The notes: generated by a model from the sequence alone, not told the origin. Shown: positions 22,141 through 35,200, counted from the first letter of the stretch. The stretch is DNA of 36,102 bases from Bimuria novae-zelandiae CBS 107.79 (GCA_010015655.1 ML976745.1:1-36102), one strand, 5' to 3'. Numbers and translations: made by a program.

Positions 22141-22310
22141 TGTCAGATGGTATAATAAGTAGATGTTGATGCAACTTAATAGTATTTATTATTTTTTTTA
22201 TATTCTCCACTGTGTTTAGTTGGTTTCGGATATTTTGCTAGTGTGCCAAGCCAAGTGGTCCCTGCTCGATTGTACAGATCTAACCTTACCGCAGCTTATT
22301 CTATCTGACA
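22141..22310 (-). repeat. 3' LTR of Copia B
   Basis: This 170-bp copy aligns to 27063-27233 along its whole length. The region GTGTGCCAAGCCAAGTGG and the TG/CA-type termini are conserved. It is bordered on the inner side by the polypurine tract. Confidence 0.88.
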
Positions 22311-25300
22311 CACCCCTTTAGCTTGGAAACTCTTCAAGCTGGCACTTATGCAATTATAAGGTCTTTAAGTTACTCTTAAATCTCCTTAAGAGGCATAGTA
22401 TTTATTACCTCCTTAGTCTCTACATTAACTAATCCAAGTTATTAGAGAAAACCCTCCTACTTGCTCTTAGAGAGCACCTTTATTAGGCTATTAGTAATTA
22501 TATCCGCTAACTGCACATGCTCCACCTTAATCCTGCCTATAGATACTTCTTGTCGGATCTAGTAGTTGTGGACGTCCACATGCCGAAGTTTGGTTTAGAG
22601 GCGGGAAACCTCCTTAGTTACTAGGCGTATAGTTTATTTATTATTACACTAAATAGTGACTGTGTGCGCGTCTAGTTTAATCTTAAGTTCTTAAAGTAGT
22701 CTTAAGATAAAGAGTGCTTCCTTAGCTACCTAAGAGAGAGCCAGCAGCTCGGCCTTAGTAGTTAATATTATTATAGTGTCTTGTTTGTTTACTTTCTAGG
22801 CGATAAGATCGCCAAAGAGCTTAATAGCGTAACCTTAGGAGCTCTTGTAGTCTATTATATTATTAGTAAATAATGCATCGCTTGCAATCTAAAGTCTAGT
22901 GTTACCTTTAAGCTATAGGGCTTACTACTTTATACTTTAAAGGTATAGGAGAACTTGGTCTGCTGCGTCTTAGTGCTTAGTCCCTAGATTTAACAGAAAT
23001 CGAGCTAATCGTGATGTTGCAAAGGCAATGTCTGGCCTGGTAGTAACTATAGTAAAGAGCAGCGATCCAATCTTACGTTAAAATTTATTAATCTTAGTTA
23101 GTGTTGCTAACCCTTTCCTTAGTAGTAATTTAATCGCAGCTATTAGAGTGTCATGTTAAATATTTATCTTGTCTGCTAGTTGGCTAATCTTGTCTAAATT
23201 GGAGGCCTGTAATAGTTAAATCTTACGGCTTGTTCAGTCCCGTACAACCTCTATACTAAGAAACTATTAAAGGTTGTTTCCTCTAGTAAGAGTGTACTTG
23301 CTTATTAAGCTTCTTATTCTTTGTCCTTATGGTACGCGAGTATAATGTCGTCGACGTAAAAGAATATAATAACTCTATCTTTAATTAGGCAGCACGGCTC
23401 GTAAGGCACTGTCTAGAAGCCTAGCGCTTTAAGCGTTGTCGTGAATTCTCTCTACTAGAGGAGTAGTAAAATGCGAAGGCCGTATAGTGCTTTATTTACT
23501 TGCAATATTATTCCAGGCTTCTAATAACCCTAAGGCATTCTTATGTACACCTCTCGATCTATTATTGCGTGGATAAAAGCGTTGGTGACGTCGTACTGCG
23601 TAAGCTCTATATTATAGTAAGCTACTATTACTATTATTATTTAGAATAACTGACTAGCAAGCGTGGCTGCGTAAGTGTCTTGTAAGGTAATATTTTATTA
23701 CTAATTACCTTAGACGACTAGTCGCGCTTTGCACTTTAGCAAGCAATAGTGCTTATTAAGTTTATAGGTATATACCTACATGCAGTTAAGGATCTGCTAT
23801 CTTATTAGTTTAATCTTCTTTACTAGAATTTCTAACTATAATTTTATCTCTTAGTGGCTTACGAGGTGCACTCGCTTAGCCTCTTAGAATATCTTGCCTA
23901 TTAGGTGATCCTTAAGCTTGGTTTGGCACGTTAGTAGAGGTAGAAGTTAACTTTAATAGGGCTTTAAGCCTTTAGCGAGTATTCTTATTATCTTAGCCTT
24001 GTCTATAACTTCTCCTTTGTATTTTCTAACACGGCCAGCTTAGGTTCCTGCCATAAAAGCCACTACCTAGGGGATAGTTATAGAGGACGCTTGTTGCGTT
24101 AGACTTATTTAGTCTCTAGCTATTAACTATGCAAGTAACGCGACAGGTAGTAGTATAGTTAGAGGAGTTAAGTAGCTATTCCTAATCTTCCTTCCTTAAT
24201 AGTAACCTAGTGGATCTGCTTTATTTTATTATTTTAACGAATCTACAGTGGCTTTATCCTTATAAAAGGAGTCTATTTATAGTTGTTAGGTAGAAGTTAG
24301 TAACTTAATAGTTCTTACGTGCGTTGCTATTTCTTAAAGCGTGCTGTGTATAAGACTATCTATAAGGTTTTTAATTTTCCCGTCAAATACTAACTCTTCG
24401 TTAAAGATAACGTCCCGGGTACTTATCACTTTACTAAGTGACGGTATCTATATTTGGTAGATGTTTAATAATTGGTATCTAACTAGATAACTAATCCATG
24501 CCTTCGGGTTAAGACGTTATAGGCGTGATTTACCTTAGTAAGTATTATTAGTTATTGTAAATGCCTTGCAGCCGTACGCTTTTAAGTGTATAATATTAGG
24601 TTTTTGTAGTAACGTAACTATCCCATTACTAAAAGCGACTCGTGTGAAGAATATCTCGTATAGTGTTTTCTAGTAATTTGCATAGTTTGGTGTTCGACTG
24701 TAGAGGTATATAGCGGCTCTTGTAATCTCAGGCCATAGCTCTTAGGATAGGTTGGCATTAAGTCGCATGGCACGAGCTTTCTTCTTGTTTACACCCCCTA
24801 AGCGTTCTGCGCCTCTATTTTATAATTGTGTATCTAGTGCGGAAGGCTCTATAATTATTCCTTAGGTTGTTAACTATTTCTTAACTTCTAGTTTAACTAT
24901 AGCGATCTCGTTATCTGCTTTAATAGTCTTAATAGAGATGTTATAGTGGTTCTTAAGGAATAAGATAAATACTAAAAAGGCATTAATAATTAACTTTACT
25001 ATTTAGTAATTTATAAAGTAGAGGTCCTATTGCATGCCTGAAAACTTATTAGTAATTAGTAATTAACTTTTCTCTTTAGTGACTCCTTAGATCTCGTATG
25101 TGTAGAAGTTAATGCTAAGCCTCTCTCTAGGTCCATCTTTGTTTATTCGTGGGGCGTGGCTTATCTATCGTCTGGACTTTACTCTCCCGCATGAATTGCA
25201 TTCCATAGTTATAATGCCTTTAACACGCACCCCTTTAGTTTGCTACACTAGGTGTTTGATAGCCGCTAGGCCTAGGTGTCCTAGTCTTTTGTACCACAGC

Positions 25301-26010
25301 ATAGCTAAGGCCTTTTACAGTCCTCTTTTGGTTCTTGTAGTAATCTTGTGTGTGTGATATATGGCAGGTAGTAGCGGATTATATTCCAGCACCCACTGTC
25401 CAAACATCTTAGTTATAATTCTAATGGCTCTATTCTTATCTCCTCGGAGAGTGGTTAGGTCTATTTATATGTCCCACTAGATCTCTTTGTGCCTTAACAG
25501 TTGGAATAACACTAAGTTATATAACAGATCTAGACAAATAGCCACATCTTGCAGGATTAATTTTGTTATTTTAGTATTATTCTTTAGAGTAAGGTTAATA
25601 GACCCATATCCTCTAATCCACACTTTGGAATTTCCGGCCCATATATAGTCTCCGGGCAGTGGTGGTCGGAAACTGTAAATATAATTAAGGTTATTAGTAA
25701 TGTGGCAGGTTAATCTTAAGTTAAGGATAAATAACTTCTATAGTAAATAGTTAGTAGTATCTCTCCCTCCTACTACTAAGTTAAAAGCTACTTTAGTAGC
25801 AGTAATTCTCTGGCCCTCTAGTTAATCTTTAAAGATCTCGGGCGTTAGAGTGTACAATTATTTTATAATTAGTGTTCTTAATTAGGTCCTGCTTTATCCG
25901 CGAATTAGCCCCTAGAACGTTGCGTCTTTTTTACGCTTAAATTATATAAGCTTGCTAATAGTCTTGTTTGGTTTCTACTATTTAGGAGCCTTGTCTGGAT
26001 TAATATAATA

Positions 26011-26049
26011 GCAGTCCCTTATACTATAGCGTTGTCTATATGTAGGGCA
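26011..26049 (-). other. Decayed Copia-type gag zinc knuckle (Copia B)
   Basis: The minus strand reads CPTYRQRYSIRDC. The spacing is CX2CX3HX4C, as in Copia gag, with the second Cys and the His now Tyr (TAT). Both changes are explained by single G-to-A or C-to-T steps. Confidence 0.65.
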
Positions 26050-27062
26050 TTTTGCTCCTCTTATAGTAGTAGGCTCTAAATCTACAGGCTATTTAAGCGT
26101 GGTAGTTTTCCTGCCCGCTGTACGTTAATTACGAGATCTACCCTAGTTTTGTTTTGATGACGCGCTTTTGGCAGGATAGGCGTCCTTATTATTGCCCTAA
26201 GTAGGTGCACCACCTTTAGCGAAAAATAATACATTATTAGACATAAATGCTTTGTGTTTCCCTAATTTAAGTGGATAATTTGTCATCATGTGTTCTTAGA
26301 AGCGTTATATTATCTCTTTTTAATCCATGCTAGCTGCAAATTAACTATTATCTTAAAAATTCGTAGACTATATAGGAGCAACCTTGTTTACGGCATCTAT
26401 AAAGTCTTTTATAATTACATTAATTTGTAATAGCTTAGTAACTTAGAAGGCTTCTGCTTCCGCAGCTGCTTCGTCGTACTTAGCTAGCTAAGTATCCTAT
26501 TGTTAAGGGCTTCTTATTAGCTTAAATACCGCACGGTATCTAGTACGTGCTTGTTCTCGTTCGAGTTAGTCGCTTATGCCAATTATCTTCTGCAGATTAG
26601 TAATCTACTATCGTAGTGGCTTGTCTGGTAGGTAACATGTGCGCAGTAGGTGCGGTGACATAGTTAATTAGATAAACGTAATAATATGCTAAAGGCTTAA
26701 TTACTCCTTCTCGTATTCGTGTCAATTGCTCTTATATTGCTTAAAGAGGATCTTGTAGTATTCGAGGTCTTCTTTAAAAGCCTTCTAGCCTTTAGCTAAT
26801 AGTTTAGTTAGTCTTATTAAGACTTTAATATTCGCGGCTGGCGCGTAGTTAGTAACAACTAGAGCCCTTATTAGTAGTAGTTTCGGGGTTAATAGCGTGG
26901 TTAAATTTAGATTAACTTTATCCTAAATGTTATGTACTACGCATCTTGCCTAGAGTTGTGTTCTCCACTCCCTATAGTCTGCGGAGGTGTTCAGGTGTAC
27001 CGTAGAATCGCGGTTTGAGAGTTGCGCCATATTGTATTAGTTGGGGCAGTAAGACTCTTAAT

Positions 27063-27233
27063 TGTTAGACGGTATGATAAGTAGATATTAATACAACTTA
27101 ATAGTATTTATTGTTTTTTTTTGTATTCTCCACTGTGTTTAGTTGGTTTCGGATATTTTACTAGTGTGCCAAGCCAAGTGGTCCCTGCTCAATTGTACAG
27201 ATCTAACCTCACCGCAGCTTATTCTATCTGACA
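27063..27233 (-). repeat. 5' LTR of Copia B
   Basis: This 171-bp copy differs from 22141-22310 mainly by C/T and G/A exchanges, plus a one-base length change in a T run. The gag start codon lies about 33 bp inside the element from this LTR, a very short leader. Confidence 0.88.
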
Positions 27234-27899
27234 ATCCCTTACTTTATTATAGAATATATCTCTGTAAGGGAGGGATATATCTCATGTAAGGGAATAGGTA
27301 CGCTAGCCATCTTATAGAATGCAAGGGACTATGTAATTGGTTAATAATATTTTTTATTATTCTAGACTATATATATTTACGCTAAACCCTTTTTAGTATC
27401 TAAGTAGCGCTAAAGCACCGTAATAACATGCTATTATAATATTTATTTATAGCTTAAGACTTAATTTTAGTAGTTAAAGGCTAAATACAAGAAATTAGTT
27501 TTAAAACGACGCGATTTAGCGTCATTAGCATTAGTTTATTATTATCTTTAGATAGGTCTAAGGCTTTACCTTTTAACCTAGTCTAAAGGTCTATTTTAAG
27601 GGCTAGTATATACTCCTAAAGTTACTAATTTCCTTTATTAACTTTAGGTTACGTTTCTAGTTTAACTAGTTACGGATTAGGATCGCGAAGATAATAACTC
27701 TATTAACCTTCCTAATTAATAATTATAATAGCTCTATTAGTAGTTAAATAAAGACGCTCTTAGGCTCCTATTTAGCTCTTTTTACGCCTTATATATAGTC
27801 TAGTTATCGCGATAGCGTGCTAGCTAGATTAATTAATTTTATTCTATACGTTATAATAGAATTATATTTTAAAAAGACTAGGTATAAGCGCACTTGTTA

Positions 27900-28215
27900 A
27901 GGTAATAGCGTTTTAGTCTTTATAAACTACTATAAGTTATTATAGTTCGTAAGCACTTTAAAACGCTCTCTTTATAAGTATAAATACTAGTATTTCATAT
28001 ACTTTACTATTAAAAGGAGTTCTTTATTATAGGTATTATAGTTACACTAGGCCCTATTAAGCTTCTTTAAGAAGAGGTTAATAGGTCGCTATTCAAATAA
28101 GCTACACTATTTAAGGACCAGTCAGCTTAAAATAGCGCTAATTTCTTTATATAAGGCAAATATCTTTACGTATATCTTTTTATCGTACTTAAAGTGTGTT
28201 AGTATTAGCACTTTT
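27900..28215 (-). pseudogene. Gypsy RNase H remnant (right part of a split element)
   Basis: Minus-strand text includes VLILTHFKYDKKIYVK, then RPINLFLKKLNRA and NTYNKELLLIVKYMKY (NKELL at 28014-28028), ending FKVLTNYNN. These match the RT-RNase H region of Ty3/Gypsy elements. The integrase that should follow on the left is missing here and is found instead at 16.8-17.2 kb. Confidence 0.7.
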
Positions 28216-30419
28216 AAAAATACGCCCTATAGTTTTCTAAACACCTACTAACTAGTATTACTTATATTTAAATAGACGCTCTCCTTCCTTTTTATAGCTG
28301 GCCTATATAGCTTTATAGTTATTTTGTTATTTACTTATAATCTTCTTATTATTATACACCTCTTACTAGTTCTCTTCTTGCATGTCTAATTTTATATTCT
28401 AATAATAAGTAAGTACTATAGTGGTGTATTTGCGCTAGCGCATTTACTTAGTATTATATATATAAAATTACTTCTTACCCTACTTTTAAACCTTACTCTT
28501 TTATACTTTCTTTTTGTATCTTAATTTTGTACGCTATAACGGATTACTTTAGCCTACTCTTCTTTAATTTTATAATTTAATTCCTCTCCTAATTTTAATA
28601 AGATTTCTAGCCCTTTACGTAATAGCCACGCGATAAAAACTTATAATTATTAAAAATATACTCTTAATTTTAATAATAAAAGAAAAAAAGCTATATCACT
28701 CTTAAAGTTACCAAGCTACTGCCCTAAGAAGACTAAACCTTTTTAAAAATAAAGCTATTATTTTTAACATTGGCGTAATTCTCTTTAGCTAGCTTATTAA
28801 AAAGTTTGGTTCTTTTAAAGCTTATAAAATAAGTTCTAGACCTTCTTCTATACCTTCTTTACTTTTTTATACCTTTTAACTTACCTTCTTACTCTTCTAA
28901 CCTTTTGTTTAGTTTTTTATTAGCCTAGGTGTGCGCACTCGATAACTTAATAAGCTTAGCTTTTAGGGTCTAATATTATTACGCGCGATAATTAAGCGCT
29001 AGTATATTAACTACGTTACCTATAAACGTGTCTATTAGTAGGTACTAGTAGATAAAATAGTATTCTACGAGGAGTACCGTGCCTATAGGCTTACTAGCTA
29101 TACTAGATAAGTATACTTTAATCTAACTTATTTTAAATAACTTTAGAATATGCTCTAATAACATTTTTTCTACCTAAATTTAGCCTACCCTTAATAAAGT
29201 TAGCTATGAAAAGTTTACTAACATTATAATTATTAGTGTGGGATACCTTATAAATAAGATTTTAAAAAGTAGCTAAGAGTAAAAGACCTTTCTTATTAAC
29301 CTTAAAGCGTTCTATTTTACTTATAAGGTTCCTAATATTAATTACTATACCTCCTTTAAGAGTAAGACTACTACTGCTTTAGGCCCTATTACTTTATTAA
29401 AAGACTATTTAGCTCTTAGTGCATATTACTTTTATAGTTAAAAAGACTTTTAATCTTTTTTAAGTTTATACTACTAATTTTAAAGCATTTTACTAAGCGT
29501 GCAAGAATCCTTTTATAAGTTTTTTTTAAATACTAAAGCTATCTTTTAAGACTAATATTATAGAGCTTTTTAGTAAGTTCGTAGTAGTAGATAATGGTAT
29601 TATAATATACAGTTATTAGGTGATAGATAATATCCTCGCGGAAGCTAATATGCCTACTTAAGTCTACTAGGGGTTACGCTAGTAACTTTAGGCTATTATA
29701 ATTTAAAAGCGCCTAAGTAAGGAGGATAATAGCTTTTTTAACTCTAGTAGTATATTAGAGGGCGGGGAAAAAGATCTAGACGTTATTAAAAAGGGTTTTA
29801 CTATGTTTTTAGTATCCAAAAATACTCTTTCTACCTAGTTTTGTTTTTTTCTTATTTTTAGTTTACTTCTAAGGCTCTCTTCTTTTATAAGGGTTATTTT
29901 TTATTATTATAAGAATTATTTAGTTCCTTTATTATCCTTAGTAGTTTGAAGAGTTTTCTAAATTACTTTTTTAAGATTCCTTTTTAACTTTTATTACTAA
30001 TACCTAATTTTATCTCCTAATAATATTATTTCAACCCTTACTTTAGACACCTTTATCTAGTTAAGTTCTAGAACTTAGTAAAGTAGGCATTATAAAGCCT
30101 CCTTTCAGCCCTAATAAAATCTAATTTAGAGGATATCGCGATAGAATTCTATTAAGAGTTTTTTATTATAATTTTAATATAGCTTAGTAAACTTCTCCTA
30201 ATAGTCTAATATAGTAGCTTAGTTAAGGTTCTTATAAGGTTCCTAAGTTCTTTAAGAGTAGTTTTTTTACTATACTAGATATTTTGCTCTCTTATCTATA
30301 TAGGGCTAGCGTTCTTTATATATATTAACTATACTATACTCCTCCTTCCGTACTTTTATTATAATTGCTTCAGGCTAAGCGTTACTAGTGATTTAGCTAG
30401 GAAGAGTATTTAATAAGGC

Positions 30420-33060
30420 TAACTTTAGCCTATTTATATAGAATCTTAGGTGTATATTTAGCGGAAAATCTAGTTTTACTACGTAAGAGTTTATTACCTT
30501 TCTTATAATAAACTTTTTTTACTTCTAATCGAGCTTCTTATTTAGATATTAGTTTTCAAGATATTCTTTAAACTTTAGCTATACCTTATTTCCTTCCGTT
30601 AAGATTAGAGCGTTTTTATATTAACGGTTGACTAGACGCTCTTATTCTTGTTACGCTATTATTAATTTTATCTAGATAAAGTTAAAAACATTTTTAAATT
30701 TTTATTATTACCTTAATAGCTTTCTTAATGTTAGTTTTAAGCTCTAAGGCTAATCTCCATACCCCGAAGTTTTTAACTAGTTTAATATTCTAGCTATAGA
30801 ATAAGAGAAATAGACTAACTCCTATTAATATAGTTTCTTTCCCTTTATTAGCTATTTACGTTATAGGAAGCTACTTTATCTAATTATCTTATTACTCGTT
30901 ATAATATACCTAGAGGTAGGCTTTAAGGATAGAGTTTATTTATTTTATTTACCTATTTATTACTACGTACTTTACTATAGACAGTATTTAATTAGTGTCT
31001 ACTTATTTATAGAGTATAGTCTAAAATTCGCTTACGAACTGTTCATCGCGGTCTAATATAATAGAGAAGGGGAAGAAATGGTCTACTACCTAGTGTTAAA
31101 ACAATACTATTATAACTATAGATATATTAGAATTTAAGAGACTAATAAACTTAGAGACCTTACTAAGTCTATCTATAATTATTATAATATTCTTCTATCC
31201 TTATTTAGGAAGTAATAAGGGGTTTAGCAAGCCCTATTTTACTTTTCTTTATAGATTAGTTCTTTTATAAATATTATAGTTCTTCGTATACTGCCTTACT
31301 TAGTTAAATATTCCTAGGAAAAAGTAGTCTTAAGTAAGATTTTTATAAGTATTTTCTTATTTTAAATATTTTAAAGCTAAGAAACTATACTCGACTACAA
31401 TTAGCTTTATCTATAAAAGTTTTAATTATAGTACTTATTATCTTAACCTATAGCATAGGTACTCTTAGTTATCTATACTATATTTTAAGATACTAATAAG
31501 TAACTTCTACTTAGGTTCGTACTTCTTAAGCCCGTTCTTAACATAGGCCTTTATCTTACTATACGCGCTGTCTTTATCATGTTTTACCTCTTATTATATA
31601 GTATTAAAGTCTAGTTCGCGTCGCGTAGTAGGGTTATCGTCTCCTTAGAGGGTTAATATAGGTAGTTTAGGACGTTTTAGGTAAGCGAGAACTAAGACCT
31701 TATCTATTTTAGTATAGTTAGGATTTTTTTCTAGTGGTAGGTGTTTAAGAGATAAAAGACTTCAGACTATTTCTCTTAATAGTCTTTTAAAAAATCGTAA
31801 AGTATCTTAACTTTAATTTATTATTTTTACTATTATTTAGTAAGTCTTAGTCCCTTTAGTAAAGAGCTTTTGCCCCAAAAGTTTACTAACCCTAGTCTAT
31901 ATATAAATAATATATTTATATAGCTAAGTATATTAACCTACTAAACGTATTGTTGATCCAACCTTTATTTAGTAGCAAAATACGTAAGGTTCTTATAATT
32001 AGTGTAAATCGTAAGTTGCTTTTATACTTAATATATATAGTCTTATTTATTTACGTATTTAATAACTGCGAGTATTTCTTTATTATACATAGTATAGTTA
32101 TATTCTACTAGGCATAAAATCTTATTATTATTATACTAAAAGAAGTATTTCCTAATTAACTAACTAAAAGCATTTACTTCTAGTACTAATTCTTATTTAG
32201 GGTTAAAGTAGGCTACGACGGGGTCTGTATAAAATACTATTTTTAAAAGGTTAAATACGTACTATTACTCTTATCTATAAATAAATTCTACTCCTTTACT
32301 AGTAAGCTTTATAGGGGTGCTTACTCTGCTAGCGAAGTCATATATAAGTCTTTAATTAAAATTTATAAAGCCTATAAAGGTATAAACTCCCTTTACTAAA
32401 ATTAGTATCTCTTATTCCTAAATTATTTAGGCTTTATTTAGGTCTATGTTTACGTTTTTATTAACTTCTATAATAAATCTAATGTACTTAGTCTTTTTAA
32501 TATAGATCTTAAAATATTTAATATCTAAATGCAGTCCTGTAGCCTTTAGCTTTTTAATTATAGTATGTACTTTTTCTTCGTGGTCTTTTTAGCTACTACT
32601 AAATAAGATAGGAATATTATCTATATACACTAAGTATTAGTTATTAAAGTACTCCTTTAGCACCTAATTAATATATTACTTAAACGTACTGAGCGCGTTA
32701 GCTAGGCTAAAAGGAACTACTAGCTACCTATAAAGACCAAATTAGGTTCTAAACGCTACTTTCTATTCCTTGCCTTTTACTATATAAAGCTTATAAAAAG
32801 CTGAGATTATATTAAGTTTACTAAACTATTTAGTCTTTGGGAAGAGCTAAAGTGTTTTACTAATTAATAGTAAAGGGTACTAGTCCTTCTTTAAAATAGT
32901 ATTTATACCTTAATAATTAACGTATAAGCGTAGTCCCCTACTAGCTTTCTTAGTAAATAATACTAGGACAGTGGCGCTAGACTTACTTACTTAAATAAAA
33001 ATTTTATTTAAGTATTTAGTAGAGTCTTTCTAAAGGGCAAATAACTCTTTACGAGATATA
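30420..33060 (-). pseudogene. Second Gypsy pol remnant (RT to integrase C-terminus)
   Basis: From right to left on the minus strand, the RT begins with a SRKELFAL-type entry (about 33060) and then KKASRGLRLYVNY. The AFRT region and YLVYIDN follow, with YIDN at 32616-32627 where YxDD is expected. TGLHLDIKYF comes next. Integrase has LDRDEQFVSEF (31024-31053), with the catalytic Asp and the QF of the family. The integrase C-terminal region (EGNKV, NSYVVKLDFPLNIH) is at about 30420-30640. RNase H should lie between RT and integrase but was not read in detail. No LTRs could be paired, and the gag side is cut off at about 33.1 kb. Stops are spread throughout. Confidence 0.8.
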
Positions 33061-34189
33061 TTAAGTAAAGGGCTTTTATAACGGCCTAGTATACTGCTAG
33101 GTTATATAATCCCGCGCCTAAGAGCGACTACCTTACGCCCTAGAGTAATTACCTTTTATACCTAGGACAACTACCTACGTAGATAGGGCCTAAATGGTTA
33201 TTATATGCCAAATAGTAGCGCACAAAGGCACTGCTGGCCTAGGTACTCATAGTCTCCTTATCTTAGTATAGCTAAAATGGAGCTAACGTACCTTATCTAC
33301 TCTTTTAATATGAGAGCCCGTGCTTATCCTTATATTATACTAAGATCCTTTAACGCCTTAGCCAAAGACGGCGACAGAATATCTAAGATAGATAGTTTAA
33401 ACGTAATACGCAATAGTAGCTAGAAAGCTAAATATTTTAGTACCTTTATTAGATAAATAGTAGCGACGTCTATACTATATATATAATATAATAATAATAA
33501 AATACTTATTTATAACATTAGTACTTAAGAAGTATATACTTAGCAGCACGTATAACCTATTTAAATACTTTACCTACTAAGAACACAAGATCTAAAGCTA
33601 TAGCTATATTATTAAGAAGAATTATAATTAATACACCCCTATAAAGCGAGCTCGTATCTAGTAAAGCATTAATAAAGACTCCTTATAAGCACCCTAGCTA
33701 CTTACCTTTATAGGTAATAACCTATTGAAAATAACGCTAAAAGGCGTAATTAAGTACTTTTAACAAGACTCTATAGTAATTATAGTTAAACTAGTTAGCT
33801 AGATACTCTTTTACAGCGTAGAGCATTAATAACTATATATATACTACTAAATTACTACTAACGCTATAGCTAAAGGCGAGTAGCTATATAGTGCCCTTAC
33901 TTAAGCGTAGAAGAAGATAGATAAGCTAGAAGTCTAATTAGCTTTGCGCGCTACTATTACTACTTTTTATTTTATATATACGCTAGTAATTTAACCTTAT
34001 ATTACTTACTTTTCTATCCTTCCTTATACCTTTTTAATACCCTATAAAGAGCCTAGTCACTTTAATAGCTCTTTCCTTTTTTATATACCACTTTTTACAC
34101 CTGCTACTTGATTAGATCTATATTATTTAATAACTAGTAGTAGTAAAACCTACTTAGCTCGCTTCTTAGACCCGCTACTACTAAAGGAT

Positions 34190-35200
34190 AGTAAAGACAT
34201 TACTTTTAACTAATAAAGAGATAGCCTAGAGGACAAGATACGTACTAACTTTAACTAGTACTAGGGCAAGAATAAGAAAGATATCTAGTATAATATTACC
34301 TTATATATACATACGCGAACTAAAGACGCAGCTAATTAGCACCTTTTTACACTTATTTATATGTTAAAAAATAATAACTAGAATATTAACTACTTGTATC
34401 TGCTAAATTAACTTAAGAAGACTTATAGTAACTTATATAAAAAGCTTAACGCTTAGCATAACTTTTAGAGACTGTACCTTAAGAATACTACTAACTTTAT
34501 TATATTTTAGGGAATATTTTTTTATTTTACTTAAAAACGCTGCCTCCTAGCGGAGTAATAAGTTAAGAAGTTTTATAAGAAGCTTCTTAATACTCTACGT
34601 ACCTAGATAAGAATTTCTTATCGCTAGTATAGCGAATATTATAATAATTATATTAATCTAGTATAAGATTTTACCTAAAAGCTCGTTATAAGCGCCTAAC
34701 GTGTAGTAATAGTAAGCGTAATTAACTAAGCTAGGTAAATACTTAGTAGGATCTCTAACTGTAGTAATTAACTTAATCTTTTATAATAACTTAACTAATA
34801 TATCCCGCCGTAATAAATTGCCTACTAACCTACTATTATTATTATAAACCTAGTCACGTCGCCCGCGACTACCCGCATAGCTCTATTAAATAAAAGATAA
34901 TAGAGGGCGGCGACTATAGCCTAGATAATAAGGATAAGCTAGTTAGAAAGTAGGAGATAATCTATTATAATAAGTTGTTAGAAAATAACTCTTTTTTAGG
35001 GGAAGTCTCCTTCTTAAAGAAGCCTTCTAGAGCTATTAGTATATAAACAATCCTATTTAGTAAAAGTAGTTTTATTATACTTTACTATATCTTAACTAAT
35101 AGTCTTATAATTAAATTAAAAGCACTTATTAGTACTAGCACTGGAAGCTATATCCTAGTCTACTTTAAATACCTTTATATAATTAAGAAACGGCTTAAGA
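34190..35200 (+). pseudogene. Plus-strand Gypsy gag-protease fragment
   Basis: This is the only retroelement fragment in the window that I can read on the plus strand. Gag-like text (SLEDKIRTNFN, YIHTRTKDAAN, QLKKTY-like pieces between stops) runs from about 34190 to 34750. A zinc knuckle follows at 34831-34872 with perfect CX2CX4HX4C spacing, all three Cys now Tyr and the His kept (YYYYYKPSHVARDYP). A protease-like stretch follows at about 35080-35170 (KLKALISTSTGSYILV; the Asp of the expected DTG/DSG is lost). RT is not found downstream, so the element is truncated. Confidence 0.65.

Larger units (their letters stand above)
22141..27233 (-). mobile_element. Copia element B with both LTRs, RIP-inactivated
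   Basis: This is a 5.1-kb Ty1/Copia element. LTRs at 22141-22310 and 27063-27233 are near-identical apart from transitions; in sense they begin TGTCAGATAG and end in TAACA or TGACA-type ends. A purine tract (AAAGGGGTG) abuts the 3' LTR. Gag starts at the ATG 27030-27028 (MAQLSNRDSTVHLNTS) and carries a zinc knuckle at 26011-26049. RT reads VIIFFYVDDIILAYHK, with YVDD at 23347-23358. Stops are frequent in all domains. Flanking pentamers (ACTAT left, ATCCC right) do not match, so the insertion is not a clean single event. Confidence 0.85.
17203..27335 (-). mobile_element. Copia element A, interrupted by Copia B
   Basis: The left end carries an LTR (about 17203-17358) whose sense strand starts TGTCTAAATA. 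It is preceded in sense by a purine-rich tract (CTAAGGGGG). A colinear 98-bp segment, 17253-17350 versus 27238-27335, is shared with the right end in the same orientation. An RT-like motif (FFYIDYLIIT, 18423-18434) lies about 1.07 kb from the LTR, like the YVDD of Copia B from its own LTR (1.04 kb). Gag-like minus-strand text lies near 21.8-22.1 kb. The right LTR appears incomplete: about 50 bp and the leader are missing where Copia B ends. All frames are broken. Confidence 0.6.

Noticed and set aside
25112..25357. 81-codon plus-strand frame inside Copia B
   Set aside because: It lies antisense to the Copia integrase-RT interval, in a less mutated patch. It has no domain of its own.
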